DNA of 64,000 bases from Phialocephala subalpina (lineage: Eukaryota > Ascomycota > Leotiomycetes > Helotiales > Mollisiaceae), in NCBI GenBank assembly GCA_900073065.1, contig FJOG01000012.1, forward strand, positions 868,907 to 932,906, written 5' to 3'. Positions 32,743 through 43,759 of the stretch are shown one piece after another. Numbering within the stretch: position 1 is the stretch's first letter; the number at the start of each line of letters is the position of its first letter. The notes below the pieces were generated by a model. The model had not been told where the DNA came from and made no database searches. It was given only the letters and a program-made list of their open reading frames with translations. Made by a program: the position numbers and the translations under genes.

Positions 32743-33603
32743 TCACTTTCGCAATATCCGCTCAACAATATCCAATCCGCCCATCTTCTTCGTCGTTCCA
32801 TCGAACATTCCAAAGGGGAAAGAAGAGGCAAATCGTGCCAATCCCGCAGATTCTCCTCTCCAGATGACTGGAGGTGGCTTGCACTTTAAAAGGTCTTGAG
32901 TGACTAGTTTTGCCCATTCATGCGAGTCCATACCACTCGTCGCAAACTCGTCTTGCCGCATCGCCCTCTCCACAGCCTCCTTCGCGGGCCAGAAGATCGA
33001 ACCCTCCGGCAAAGAAACTTGAGTCCCTTGCTCCTGATGTTTAATCAAGTTGGATTTTACGAGCCCAGTCTTCAATTCGACGACTGTGATGCCAAAACCT
33101 TCCAGCTCCAAGCGTTGCAGATTCGAGAACATGGACATGGCAGCTTTCGAGGCACAATATGCGGATTGGAAAGGTAGTGCCTGAATGGATGTAACCGACG
33201 TCTGGTTCACAATCATGCCTTTGGAAGACTTGAGAAGTAGTGGCATGAATGCCTGCGCCATGGCAATGTAAGACCAGACATTGAGATCGAACAACTTCTT
33301 GGCCTCTGAGATCGAGACGTCGGTGACTGGCATATTGTACAGGGCACCGGCATTATTGAGCAAGATGTCGAGGCTACCAGAAGACTTCGTGATTGATTCG
33401 ACGCAGGTGGCGATCGAGGAGTCGGATAGCACATCCAGTGTGAGCGTTTTGATTCCCAGCGACTCGAGGTAGGTCATTTTTGCTGGATTCCGAGCGGTGG
33501 CATACACACGCAGGCCTGCTTCGTGGAAAGCGACTGCAAGGGCAGCACCCAAACCGCCGTCTGAACAGCCTGTGATAAGGACGGTTCGTTTGGAGTCTGA
33601 CAT
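32743..33603 (-). CDS. Short-chain dehydrogenase/reductase (Ayr1-like)
   Basis: 286 residues, one exon. A classical SDR with TGCSDGGLG (11-19) for cofactor binding, NNAG (83-86), and Ser136 or Ser139 with Tyr149-x3-Lys153 (YCASK) as the catalytic group. The arginine in ATARNP after beta-2 suggests NADPH. GCSDGGLG and the C-terminal RGESAGLARFASSFPFGMFD segment resemble fungal 1-acyldihydroxyacetone-phosphate reductase-like enzymes (yeast Ayr1). The C-terminal hydrophobic stretch could touch membranes. Substrate assignment is by resemblance only. Confidence 0.88.
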   Translation of the reverse strand: MSDSKRTVLITGCSDGGLGAALAVAFHEAGLRVYATARNPAKMTYLESLGIKTLTLDVLSDSSIATCVESITKSSGSLDILLNNAGALYNMPVTDVSISEAKKLFDLNVWSYIAMAQAFMPLLLKSSKGMIVNQTSVTSIQALPFQSAYCASKAAMSMFSNLQRLELEGFGITVVELKTGLVKSNLIKHQEQGTQVSLPEGSIFWPAKEAVERAMRQDEFATSGMDSHEWAKLVTQDLLKCKPPPVIWRGESAGLARFASSFPFGMFDGTTKKMGGLDIVERILRK

Positions 33604-35536
33604 TTTTTGATTGCAGGGAAGAGTGATTTTGAAAAGGTAGGAATATAGGAGTTGATTTCACTGTCGAAACGATTGTCGTGGTCGAAAGGCGTCTCCTATA
33701 AGGGGATCAGAAAGCCACCGAATGACCGAACCCTTCGACCCGACGATCCTTTCCAACTCAATTTGGTTTCATCCTTCCCTTTGTCGCCTCCAACATGCGC
33801 AACATGCGAGCCTTTTCTGTGGCCTAATTTTTCGCTTCCTTTCCTATTTGCAAGTACCCAACATCTCGGCACAATGAGAAGGATGCGGCAGTCAGCAATC
33901 CTCCTCGCTTTTGCGCAGCAGCAGAAAACGGTCCGAGCCGAATTTATCCTTTTCGTCCCCGACATTCACATACAAAGATCTTGGTCCAATGCACAACTTA
34001 TGTGAGCAGAAAGAAGTTCGACATATCAAACAATAAGCAAAAGAGGTATCCATTCACTTCGAGAGCTTCGGATTCCATATCGGTCCTAGTACAGTTATCA
34101 CGTGCTAAGGTACAGTTATGGCTCTTGCCAGCTGCAGATCTGCCGGACGTCTCTCCGTCGTCTCTACCGTCAACGTCAACAGCAACGGCCCTTTCACACG
34201 AATCAAAACGTCGAGGCTGCAGTCAAGCCACGGGCACTATCACAGACTACAAGTGTAGTTCTTCAAAATGTCCCACACAACCGAGAGTCGGAAGATGAGG
34301 ATGGGGTTAGCAACTGGTGCAGTCACTGTCTCGTTGTTTCAAACTGGATCCGATGTGAGGTTGGCGCATATCGAGGCTACAGCCCGGTCCCACTCATTTC
34401 ACTACACCAAATGGGATTGTCCCCCCTCCGGAAGTGACGACTGAAATCAAGTTCGAAAAGATTTGAGACAGGAAGATGGTGTTGATAACTCTTTTACAAC
34501 GATGAGATGGTTGAAGAATTCACGAAAAATATTTTGTTAGCGAGGCACACTCGACTTCGTAGCGCAGTGCATCTGAGCCTCGTTCTGCATGCTGTGTAAC
34601 CCTTCGAGATGTGGTGTGGAGACACTTGATTCGATGAAGATACAAAGCAAAAAGAAAGTGCTACACCAGTCACTCTGCGAGGCGGCCTTCTAGTGAGTGA
34701 ATGCTCAGCGGTAGACCAAGCACGTGATCAGAAGGAAGTCCCCAAAGTACCAAGATAGCGAAGGGTTCTAGACCCGCACCGAAGCGTTAACCTTATAGGG
34801 GCTTTATTACAAGTAGCAAGGTCTTTCACAGAAATTGTTAGTGACTCTGGGAGCGGATGTACGAGCGGACCACTGACCACCCTTCCCCAGCCCCCCTTTT
34901 TTGGGGGTTTCCTTCGTTAGAACGTATCAAAAGGTAAAGTGTAAATGGGAAGTTCTTTGAACTTAAATTCCATTTTATTTGGGGGCAACTGAATCGCCTT
35001 TTCCCGGCCACGATTCTAACTCATGTGAAGGAACTGACATGATAGTCAAGTGAACTCAGATTTATACATTGGCCTCACTAATCCTTTACGCGATCTGGAA
35101 AGTTCTATTGTGAATCGCAATGTCTTCTTCTCTTCCTAGTTTCATTTGAGCCTCTATTTTGTTTTGCCATTCCACATACTCACTTGGTTTTAATGGCCCC
35201 TGTCTGGTACCGCAATGAATTTTAGAGCTACTATTATATATGCATTTCAGTCTGAAATTTTGTCCACGATGCAATCGTACTGTAATTCGAAGTCTATTCA
35301 AAGTCTATCAAATGCCGTTGTCGAATTATTTGTCAAACTCGAGCCTTCTCACGTAACCCTTCAAACCCCGGACAGGGTGACTAAACAATCCCGAGTCAGC
35401 CACCACACTGTATTTCCGTATATGCGACGAACATTATATAATCCCCAGAGATGTATCGGAGGTGAGAAATAATTATTCATCTTCTTATTTCAACACCTCA
35501 GATATATTTCGTACCTCACAAAAATCGGGGCTCAGA
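33604..35536. other. Long intergenic region with possible eroded coding traces
   Basis: 1.9 kb. Around 34110-34440 overlapping frames (for example MALASCRSAGRLSVVSTVN and TGAVTVSLFQTGSDVRLAHIEA) have some protein-like composition but no continuous model. I see no gene I can support. The last 330 bases form the promoter of the HD-domain gene. Confidence 0.3.
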
Positions 35537-36220
35537 ATGACAGCTCTTCCAACTCGAACTGTAGCAGGAATCACTGTTCTCGACACCCCTCTCGTCAACA
35601 AAGCCCTCGAGTATGCGCGCAAAAACTGCAACGACGTAACTTACAATCACGTCGCCCGATCCTGGCTATTCGGCCAGTTCATCGCAGACAACAATCCCGA
35701 GCTCAAAGATCGCGATGTCGAACTTCACTCGGTCGCTGCAATCCTCCACGACTTGGGCTGGTCTCACAATCCCGATCTCATATCCGAAGACAAGAGATTC
35801 GAAGTCGACTCCGCCAATGCGACCTGGGATTTTATCATCCGAGAAGGTGTGAAAGATGAGTGGGACCAGCATCGTTTGCAGTTGGCTTGGGATGCGGTGG
35901 CATTGCACACCTCCTCGTCACTTGCTATTCATAAGGAAAAGGAGGTGAAGGCTTGCTGTGTTGGTATTGGGGCTGACTTTAGGCCACTAGAAGCCTCATA
36001 CGGAGGCGTGCTGACGAAGGATGTGTGGGATGCCATTGTCAAGGAATTTCCGAGGACGGAGTTCAGGGAGGGAGTGACTGAGATTCTGTGCGGACTGTGT
36101 CGGACAAAACCAACTACTACCTATGACAACTTTGTCGGTGATTTCGGAGCTGCATTTGTGGAGGGATATAGTCTGAAGGGGAAAAGACTTGTGGATCGGA
36201 TCACTTCGGTTGTGAATTGA
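35537..36220 (+). CDS. HD-domain protein, cyanamide hydratase-like (cytosolic copy)
   Basis: 227 residues from the ATG at 35537, chosen because MTALPTRTVAGITV aligns with the start of the mature part of the paralogue at 38620. The open frame itself reaches back to 35462. The HD metal-binding set is NHVARSWLFG, AAILHDLGW (the HD pair) and a later ALHTS His. LISEDKRFEVDSANA and GFCRTKPTTTYDNF-like blocks are shared with the paralogue. The family includes cyanamide hydratase (cyanamide to urea) and other fungal HD hydrolases of unknown substrate. No signal peptide and no intron. It converges on the secreted paralogue. Confidence 0.85.
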   Translation: MTALPTRTVAGITVLDTPLVNKALEYARKNCNDVTYNHVARSWLFGQFIADNNPELKDRDVELHSVAAILHDLGWSHNPDLISEDKRFEVDSANATWDFIIREGVKDEWDQHRLQLAWDAVALHTSSSLAIHKEKEVKACCVGIGADFRPLEASYGGVLTKDVWDAIVKEFPRTEFREGVTEILCGLCRTKPTTTYDNFVGDFGAAFVEGYSLKGKRLVDRITSVVN

Positions 36221-36686
36221 GTAGCACGCCCCTAGGATGGTTGCATCTGTGAGATGTAGAGTTTGAAATTTAAATTCAATTAATTCTGCAAGGCTTCAGT
36301 GTTTATCTCGCCTGGTACAAATGGAACATTAAAAAGTCTTTTCGAAGGATAATAATCCAGCAAATCCCAGCACTCCTTTAACAATAAAGTCTGTCAGCAG
36401 CATCTAAAATCCCCCTAACTCAAGGGAACGAAGACACAATCCTATCAAACTGGTGTCCCCTACAAATCTATAGCTCCTCGAGAGCTTGATCTACTTGCAG
36501 ATCAGATTGAGTGCTTGCGCAATAAGATCCCAGAACCAATTTGAATCACGGTTGGAGCTAGGAGAGAGGTGCCTCAATTGAGAGTCGAGCATAGCGCTTG
36601 TAAAATGGCCTTTAGATACACGCAACTCTCAACCCGAAATAAAGGACTACTAGCTAAGTAGAGATGAAAACCACCGACGGCTAGAA
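36221..36686. other. Intergenic, no gene seen
   Basis: The 3' flank of the HD-domain gene; no structure recognised before the tandem duplication. Confidence 0.4.
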
Positions 36687-37186
36687 CTTAACTCAAGTAC
36701 AAGCCCTTTGGAAGTAGTTGTCATTTAGACTCCAGTAATCCTCCTTCTAGTCGACAGGGCTCCTCTAGGGCGCTAGCGTGTAGAGTTTTCACGCCATCAA
36801 TAGCACGTAAGAACCGCGGTCTCCTAGTTTTAAGGCTTATAAATAGTTTAGGGGAGTTTGCGAGGGAGAAAGCAGAGTGCGGCATTATTCTTAGGTCTTG
36901 CGGAGCGTGGGGGGAGGGCAGATCAAGGGGAGAGTCCTTAACTCAAGTACAAGCCCTTTGGAAGTAGTTGTCATTTAGACTCCAGTAATCCTCCTTCTAG
37001 TCGACAGGGCTCCTCTAGGGCGCTAGCGTGTAGAGTTTTCACGCCATCAATAGCACGTAAGAACCGCGGTCTCCTAGTTTTAAGGCTTATAAATAGTTTA
37101 GGGGAGTTTGCGAGGGAGAAAGCAGAGTGCGGCATTATTCTTAGGTCTTGCGGAGCGTGGGGGGAGGGCAGATCAAGGGGAGAGTC
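36687..37186. repeat. Perfect 250-bp tandem duplication
   Basis: 36687-36936 and 36937-37186 are identical. Each copy contains a TATA-like CTTATAAATAG and a G-rich end. The content resembles a fungal solo LTR (short, with TATA box) but no TG...CA ends or target duplication could be fixed. The period of exactly 250 equals that of the duplication at 58432. Confidence 0.9.
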
Positions 37187-37758
37187 CTTGTATTTGTAAT
37201 TTCCCTAGTGGCCGAGCTTATAATCTAAAAACTTATAAATTTACGAATACACAACTAGGTACAGCGCATTCCTTATATCAAAGTCAAGAATGATTACTAC
37301 AAACAACATTCGAAGATAAATACTCGGCCTTTGGGGGAAGAGCTCTTTCTACACCCTCCAAACTCAACAAAACCTCAATGGGACAACTATACAGGGGTCA
37401 CCAACAAATGGGAATGGGGAATGGCTTAAGCTTACACATGCTAAGCTACAATACGTTTGCTCCTTAGAAATACAATCTAAATCCCTAGGACTTGTCACCG
37501 CACCAAACAGAGGTCCACAGAAAGAATGTGATGATATTGCACTAAGACGAGAGAAAATTAAGCTACAGGAAGAAGAGAAGGACGAAGGATCCAGGACATG
37601 TATACATGCTGGCGGGATCATGTCACCTAAGCAGGGATTCCTGGGTCAGGTGGCACTCAACCAAGTGGCGACCGCGAGTCCCTCGTCCATATTTCCACTC
37701 TTCAAATCTGACACCACTCCACGAGGCCCCCCTCTAGTAATTTGCAACCGCCCCGCTC
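37187..37758. other. Intergenic, no gene seen
   Basis: The continuation of the element-like sequence and the 3' flank of the secreted HD-domain gene. Confidence 0.4.
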
Positions 37759-38620
37759 TCAATTTGGAAGCGCTCCTTGAACGAGGTCGATAGCGAGATG
37801 CCCCTTTGCTTCCTGGGTGTAGTTCTCTACATAACGATCGCCAAAGGGCATCATCCAAGTATCTGCAACAGTAATCAGCCAAAATCCTCCAAGTGAATTC
37901 TTAAGCACAGAAGTACTAACCATACGTAGTGGCAGGTTTGGTCCTTCCAAAACCACAAATAATCTTGCTCACACTCGGGCCAAGATCGTGTCTTGGAAAG
38001 GCGCCCGTGACTCTGGTGTACTCGTCCCAAGTCAATGTGTGCGACATATCACTGTTGGGCCCTTGAAAATCGGAAAAAATTCCAACCGCTGTCATGGCCA
38101 CAACGGGCTGTTTATATGCAAAGATCGTAGGCGTAGTATGCAGAGCAATCGTGTCCCAAACCAATTGCTTGCGGTTTTCATCCCATCCATGGGCAGTGCC
38201 ATTCAGAATAGCCGTGTCGATGAAATTCCAGGCGGCGATAGCTCCGTCGACTTCGAAACGCTTGTCCTCGGAGATGAGTTCGCCAGTATTGTCCCAGCCA
38301 AGGTCGTGGAGAAGAGCAGCAACGGCATGAGTTTCTGGATCGATGGCCGCGCGCTGAGTTGCGTTCTTGTTGATAATGATTGCGCCGAAGAGCCAGGATC
38401 GCATTACATGGTTGAAGGTCATGTCGTCGGAGTGGGCGCGAGCATAGGCTTGCGCGGCTTTGACGATAGGAGTGTCTGGGACTGTCACACCAGCGATGAC
38501 TTGAGTCGGAATATTGCTTCCACGTGCGGAAAGCCCTGTCTTCGCAACATGAGGCAAAGCATTGACCGTGGCCAAAAGTACGACGAAAGTTGCAACACTA
38601 GAATATTTTAAGAGCTGCAT
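37759..38620 (-). CDS. HD-domain protein, cyanamide hydratase-like (secreted copy)
   Basis: Two exons, 38620-37921 and 37862-37759, around a 58-base intron (GTTAGT, TTGCAG); 267 residues. MQLLKYSSVATFVVLLATVNALPHVA is a good signal peptide. The rest matches the cytosolic paralogue at 35537: NHVMRSWLFG, AALLHDLGWD with the HD pair, LISEDKRFEVDGA, LHTTP, CGFGRTKPATTYDTWM. Potential N-glycosylation sites (NAT, NGT) are present only here. An exported HD hydratase is unusual, because the characterised family members are cytoplasmic. The opposite orientation of the two copies suggests an old inverted duplication. Confidence 0.85.
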
Positions 38621-39284
38621 TGCGATTGAGGAAGCAACCGATGTTCTAATGAACTTAAAAAAACAGAGTCTTGCAGTCCTTAACTCCATTTAATATATAG
38701 CCAGAGCATTTTGAGCCAGGCGAGCGTGCTGGCGTAAAAATTTGATTGATCTCTCGAGAACTTGCATAGATTCTGTGATGATAAATCATCTCTAGAAACT
38801 GAATATTTGTAATGTGATGCGAAATACTTATTGCTCCTGGTTCGGATTGTCCAATGACTAATTCCTCCACTTGTTCCATGTTGTCGTGGAATATATGACC
38901 GTTCTTAGCGAGCGGATATCCGATTTCTGACTCTGTCCGGATATACGTTTCGAGATTATTACATTTTTCATCTACCGGTGTCAGCCGCAAAACCATGCAT
39001 TCCGGGAAAAACTCTCAAAAGGGTGAATCAATGCGGGGGACATGCTTAGGACAGTCGGCTTGATTACTATTCCCTACAGTCATCATAAGATTATTGCTTT
39101 TGCGCTTCGCATATCCGTAGTACTAAGTATTACCAAATTTCATGTTTAATAATGCTTCGAGTCTTGGAAGTCGGGTGAAAGTTCAAAGATCTGTAATAAT
39201 GGAATTAACTTGCCATCTATATTTCTGCCCAACCCCTCAGTGTCTTGATAGCGGGATTCCTTGCATACGGAATCTACAAAGACG
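38621..39284. other. Intergenic, no gene seen
   Basis: The 5' flank of the secreted HD-domain gene and the 3' flank of the NACHT remnant. Confidence 0.4.
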
Positions 39285-42200
39285 TTAGCCTAGACTTTCG
39301 TTTTCGTCTTGTTTTAAAAACTTTACGATACATTGCCGCTCTTTGTCATCCAGACTATTGCCCCATTTTAGCGGAATCTCCACAACCTTGTCAAGGCTCT
39401 CTACGTTGAAAGTTGCGACTTTGAAAGGGAAAGTCAAATCTCCTTCGTCCCGACCAAAGCCTTGCTTATATCGTTGCTCCATGATGGCCTCCAATGCAGC
39501 ATTGCCTGGCAAGGAGGAGATGAGGCCAGTAGGATCAATTTCTTCGTCGTTGAACCTGGCCCGAATGAGTTCAGGCCTTGAAAGATGAAGGAGAAGCATC
39601 CTTAGGATAAGGTCGTGGCCAAGAGCTGCCGCAAAGTCGACAGCCGTGCTACCAACCCAGTTCTTCTGTATAGCTTTGAGGTAGCATGAACCTAAAGATC
39701 GCGGCTGTATATGTCTGGGAAGCTGTAGTCGTGAACACAGACGAAGAAGTGCAGCCAGGTGAAGAAATTGGCTCTGTCTGGAAAGGCGAACTGCTCTTTT
39801 AAGCCTCGTAGCATAGTACTGTATTCCTCAACTCTCTTCGCATGCACCAACCACCAGGCGGCAGCATAGAGTATAAATGGATATTTGAAAGCGATGATGT
39901 TCCTCTCCTCGGCGGAAGGCCAGAAGAAGTCATGCTTTTCCAAGTCATCTGGACCAGCGTGTTTGATACGAATCTCAGGCCGCTTGAAATAATTGATGCA
40001 TGCGGCAGCGAGACGATCATGGCTGCTACTCAAAATCTCCATCCATTGCTTGTTGCCAGAAGCTTTCGTTGATAGGAATTCTCTCATAGGGAGACATGTG
40101 TGTGCTGTTGGCGCTGGAAATCAGAAAGATGAGCCCCTTGGTCTGCATGAAATCGTTGACTGACTGGTGAATAAACTGGATTATCATTCCAGATCCTTGG
40201 CTTCTCACTTCAACCAATCCTCCGGAAAGGCTAGCTATTAGCTTTTTAAACCGATGATCGGTATCGTTTGGCTCATCAAGGCCCGAGGACATCTGAATTA
40301 CGTCGTGAGCTGGCCCGTCATCACATGCCATAGCATAACGCATTTCTGCTATTGACAAGGGTTGCGCTGCACAAAGGACCCATTGAAATAAGTGAAGAGA
40401 TCGAGGGTAGTTCTGTGTGAGGACCACGGATTCGAAGATGTGTCGATAGACCTGCTCGAGGCCCCGCGGAATGTTGTTGAACTGTTGCTTTATGAAGGCA
40501 TACGAGTCGCCATCTCGACTGAGGTCAAGAACAAGTCCAATGACTAGCACTGCCCATTGAAACACTCCGAGCGCGCCTTCACGGATATGATCTTCGAGCA
40601 CTTGATACGCCTCGATGGGGAATGCGGTCTTGTCTTGAGCAGCAAGGCCGGAGCGGAAGGTGTCCTTGATGTATAGGGCATTGTCATTGGCATTCTCTTC
40701 CTCAACCGAAACCTGAAGAAGCATATTATTCGACGGGACGGGGTAGTGGCGGCAGGAGATACAAAGCCTCGCGGTAGCTGAACCAGCTGCAAGACGAGCG
40801 TCTAGATGCTGAAAGTACTGTGCCAGGTGATGGCTTGTGCTTGCGCCAGCTTCATCCAAGGCATTCATAAAGATAATAATTGGTCGAGCACTTGACGCGA
40901 GCAATATCACCTTGTCAAAAAGTCCTTCAACTTCTCCCGGATGCCAGTGCCAGGGGGATTGGGAACTATGGGTTTGTTCCTTCTCGGTGAACGCCTCGCG
41001 GATCAAGTAGGCTGCTCGCCAAAAAACCATGGGGTACAAAACCCCATTCCCACCCCGCCCCATGGGGGACCATGGGTGGGGTATTTTGTTTTTGAATCCC
41101 CTACGGGCCGAGTTTTTTTATTTTTATTTTTTTTGGAGATCTCCGCCCATGGGTTGCCAAGACTATATAAATATATAATATATATATAGATTTTGCATAT
41201 TTTCATGAATTTTATATAGTTATATATATTTTATGTATATATTATACATTTATATAGTCTTAGCACCCTATAAGGCCCCGCTAAGCCCCATGGGTTTCTC
41301 TATAGGGGAAGTAATAATATATTTTTACCCCATGGAGTATTTGTAGGTGGGGTAAAATCTTGAAACTTCCCCCATGGGTCCCCCCGTGAGCAGCCTAGGA
41401 TCAAGCCCCTCGCAATTATCGATCTCCTGCAGAGCTGATGGAGAAGGGAGCGGAACATTCCAAGAGCGCTTTTTTTGCAGGTCGCTTCTTGAGCCGTGAA
41501 AGAAAAAGCTCAACACTGTGGCGCTCTTCAGTTCTTGTTCGAAGTGATCGCACAGGAATGCCAGCGCAGTAGACTTCCCGGCACCGGGCTTCCCAGTCAA
41601 CCATAGCAGGCCTTGCCGTTGTCGGTGCCATGTTGTGTATGATTCGTTACAAAGCACCCATTGGCAAGTGCCATGGTGGGCTGGTTGGGCGTTGATGCGC
41701 CGGTCATCCATCTCAGGAAAAGACAAGGAGTTCAGACAAGCTTACCGACATTAGCGCACATCTTGGTAGAGAGTGGGACTCGTACGTCGTTTCGCAGCCA
41801 ACATCTCGGCTAGGTCAGCTAGACAGAGACCTCAAATCAGCTTCTGGGAAACGCCGCATTGATAATATGTTGATAAAATACACCAATGTACTAACCCTTC
41901 TTCACTGCTCCGACCCACTCTGAGAGAATGTTCTACATGGCTTTCAAACTGGGGCTGACCTCGCTGCTGAAACGACAGATGGATATGTGGTCGCATCCAG
42001 CTAGAGGGATAGGTGTCTCCTGTGATACGCCGAGCTGGGCACTATGTTCATCAACAATCTACGATCTCCTTAGTAAGAGTGGCCATGTTCGAAGACGAAT
42101 TACCTACCAGAATTTCCATCCCAGGATAAACGCTTTGCTCCAAAAAGGACGCAATCTTCAAACCGATCTGAACTTTTCGAATTCCGTACAAAGCAAAGTG

Positions 42201-42948
42201 AGTTCTTCCGAGTTCTCCTTTAAGCGTTCGACGAGGTCCTCGCGCACTCGAGGTGACATGTGCCAGGTCACCGTGTTTGCAAGATCAAGGATCCTAATTA
42301 GAACCAGGGGCAATGAGATGGCTCCCGAACCTCGATGCGGTACGGCTAAGAAAGCGATACCGAATGTGGATGTGTGAATATTCCCATATGTATCCTTCTC
42401 AACGCCGTATGCAAGCGAGAGTGCTTAAAATAAAAAATCAGCGTTGGCTGGAAATTTCGATTGGGGAGGAATCGTTACCTTCTTTACGACGATACCACCT
42501 ATGCTGTAACAGATAAAGACTATCTTGCGTTTCTTGAGCTGTGATGGTATCAGCTGATGATATCAGCTACTGAAGGAGAGAACTTCCATCATGAACGATC
42601 CTTCTCAGATGCTCTCTCTCCTGCTAACCGAGACAGTAGACCTCTCGCGAATCCTCGATGTTGCCCTTACCGCGACTTTGGAACACAGATGCATCATAAC
42701 CATACGAGAAGATCCGAGCACCTGGAAGTCTCTTCGGGAGAACATCTTTCAGCCACATGAACGTGGTCTTCTCCTTGGTCTTGTCGTCTACCTTCTCGTA
42801 TGTCCAGGTATTTAAGTAATCGCCAGTAATTCCGTGAATAGCCACGATATCCAGCGGATATTGCATCGATAGAGTCATTGAGTTGCCATACGCCAAATCT
42901 CTCATCATTGTCGGTGCCGCTACCACCACGAGATGTTGAAAGTCCCAT
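39285..42948 (-). pseudogene. Esterase-NACHT (NLR-like) gene, disrupted by a transposon and frameshifts
   Basis: Reading the minus strand from 42948: MGLSTSRGGSG leads to an N-terminal serine-esterase domain (DIVAIHGITGDYLNTW, GARIFSYGYDASVF, a G-x-S motif in FICYSIGGIVV, FLAVPHRGSG). Then LSFPEMDDRR leads to a NACHT P-loop (LLWLTGKPGAGKSTALAF), MFRSLLHQL, a Walker B region (PIIIFMNALDEAG), ISCRHYP, the winged-helix part (LFQWVLCAAQPLSIAEMRYA, FIHQSVNDFM) and an ankyrin-like end (STAVDFAAALGHDLILRMLLLHL). Lesions: a frame change near 42880; others in the esterase part near 42170; seven As instead of six near 41470; a 390-bp element at 41008-41397 with an 8-bp target duplication (398 extra bases, out of frame); shifts near 40050 and 39690. 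The gene is dead. Such proteins belong to the fungal NLR-like set tied to heterokaryon incompatibility and immunity. Confidence 0.8.
41008..41397. mobile_element. hAT-like MITE (390 bp) inserted in the NACHT domain
   Basis: The ends are perfect 10-base terminal inverted repeats, TAGGCTGCTC at 41008 and GAGCAGCCTA ending at 41397. The flanks carry an 8-base direct repeat, GGATCAAG, at 41000-41007 and 41398-41405. An 8-base target duplication with short TIRs beginning TAGG is diagnostic of the hAT superfamily. Inside are CCATGGG/GGGGTA-rich ends and a central TATATA tract, with no transposase, so the element is non-autonomous. Removing the element and one target copy brings the P-loop half and the EAFTEKEQ...NALDEAG half of the host gene together. 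Confidence 0.9.
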
Positions 42949-43759
42949 TTCAAAGTCGTAATCCAGTCTCTCCAACTTGCCTTCTCAATTGATGAGAGCT
43001 GTACGGGAAGGTAAGAACAAGTGGTGGAAGACTTCTCGAAATAAAGTAACCTTTAAAAGTAGGTAGTTTGATGTTGCAAACGGGAGTGATTGAGGTGAAA
43101 GGCGAACACCCATGCTCGGAACAGTACATCCCCATTCCTTGACTTTCAACTTTTTTACAGCAAGCAATGATACAGCCGAAGATTGGCGTGCATACTTTCG
43201 ATAATAGCTACTGTTGAGAGGTGGGGAGGCACGGATTCTGAGACCCCGCCGACGTGTCTCCGAACGTCTTGTCGGACGCTTACATGCGAACAGGCACAGT
43301 ACCAAAGAAGGCGATTCATACAGTATCCCTAAGCAGAGAAAACTGCTTCCGAGGAGCTTTAGCACCGACCAAGGGATAATGAAAGTGACCAGCGAAGAAG
43401 AAATTATTGCTAGGTGAAATTTTCCATGTTGAGTCCCAGTCCTACGAGTTTGAGGCTGTCAGATTCGGGATCCGCGTCAGGCCATGCATGATTTCAGACG
43501 ATGGCTTTGTTGCATGTTTGGCTCCGGCTCGGATGTTTTTTGTCTCCTCTAATTGCCCAGCAATAAACAGATAGATCGCGGTTTTGTCTAATTGTTCTAG
43601 CTAGGAACAGATTTCGACCATGCAGATTGAGCAACGAGCACTAGCTAATCGTCAGCGCTTCGACTCCCCGTTCGGCACCAGATATTCGAATGCCCACTGG
43701 AAGGACTCATGGCTTAGGCGGTATTGCAAAAGCGGAGGTGGAGTCTGAACACGCCTTGC
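42949..43759. other. Intergenic, no gene seen
   Basis: The 5' flank of the NACHT remnant and the 3' flank of the SPOUT methyltransferase. Short frames only. Confidence 0.4.
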
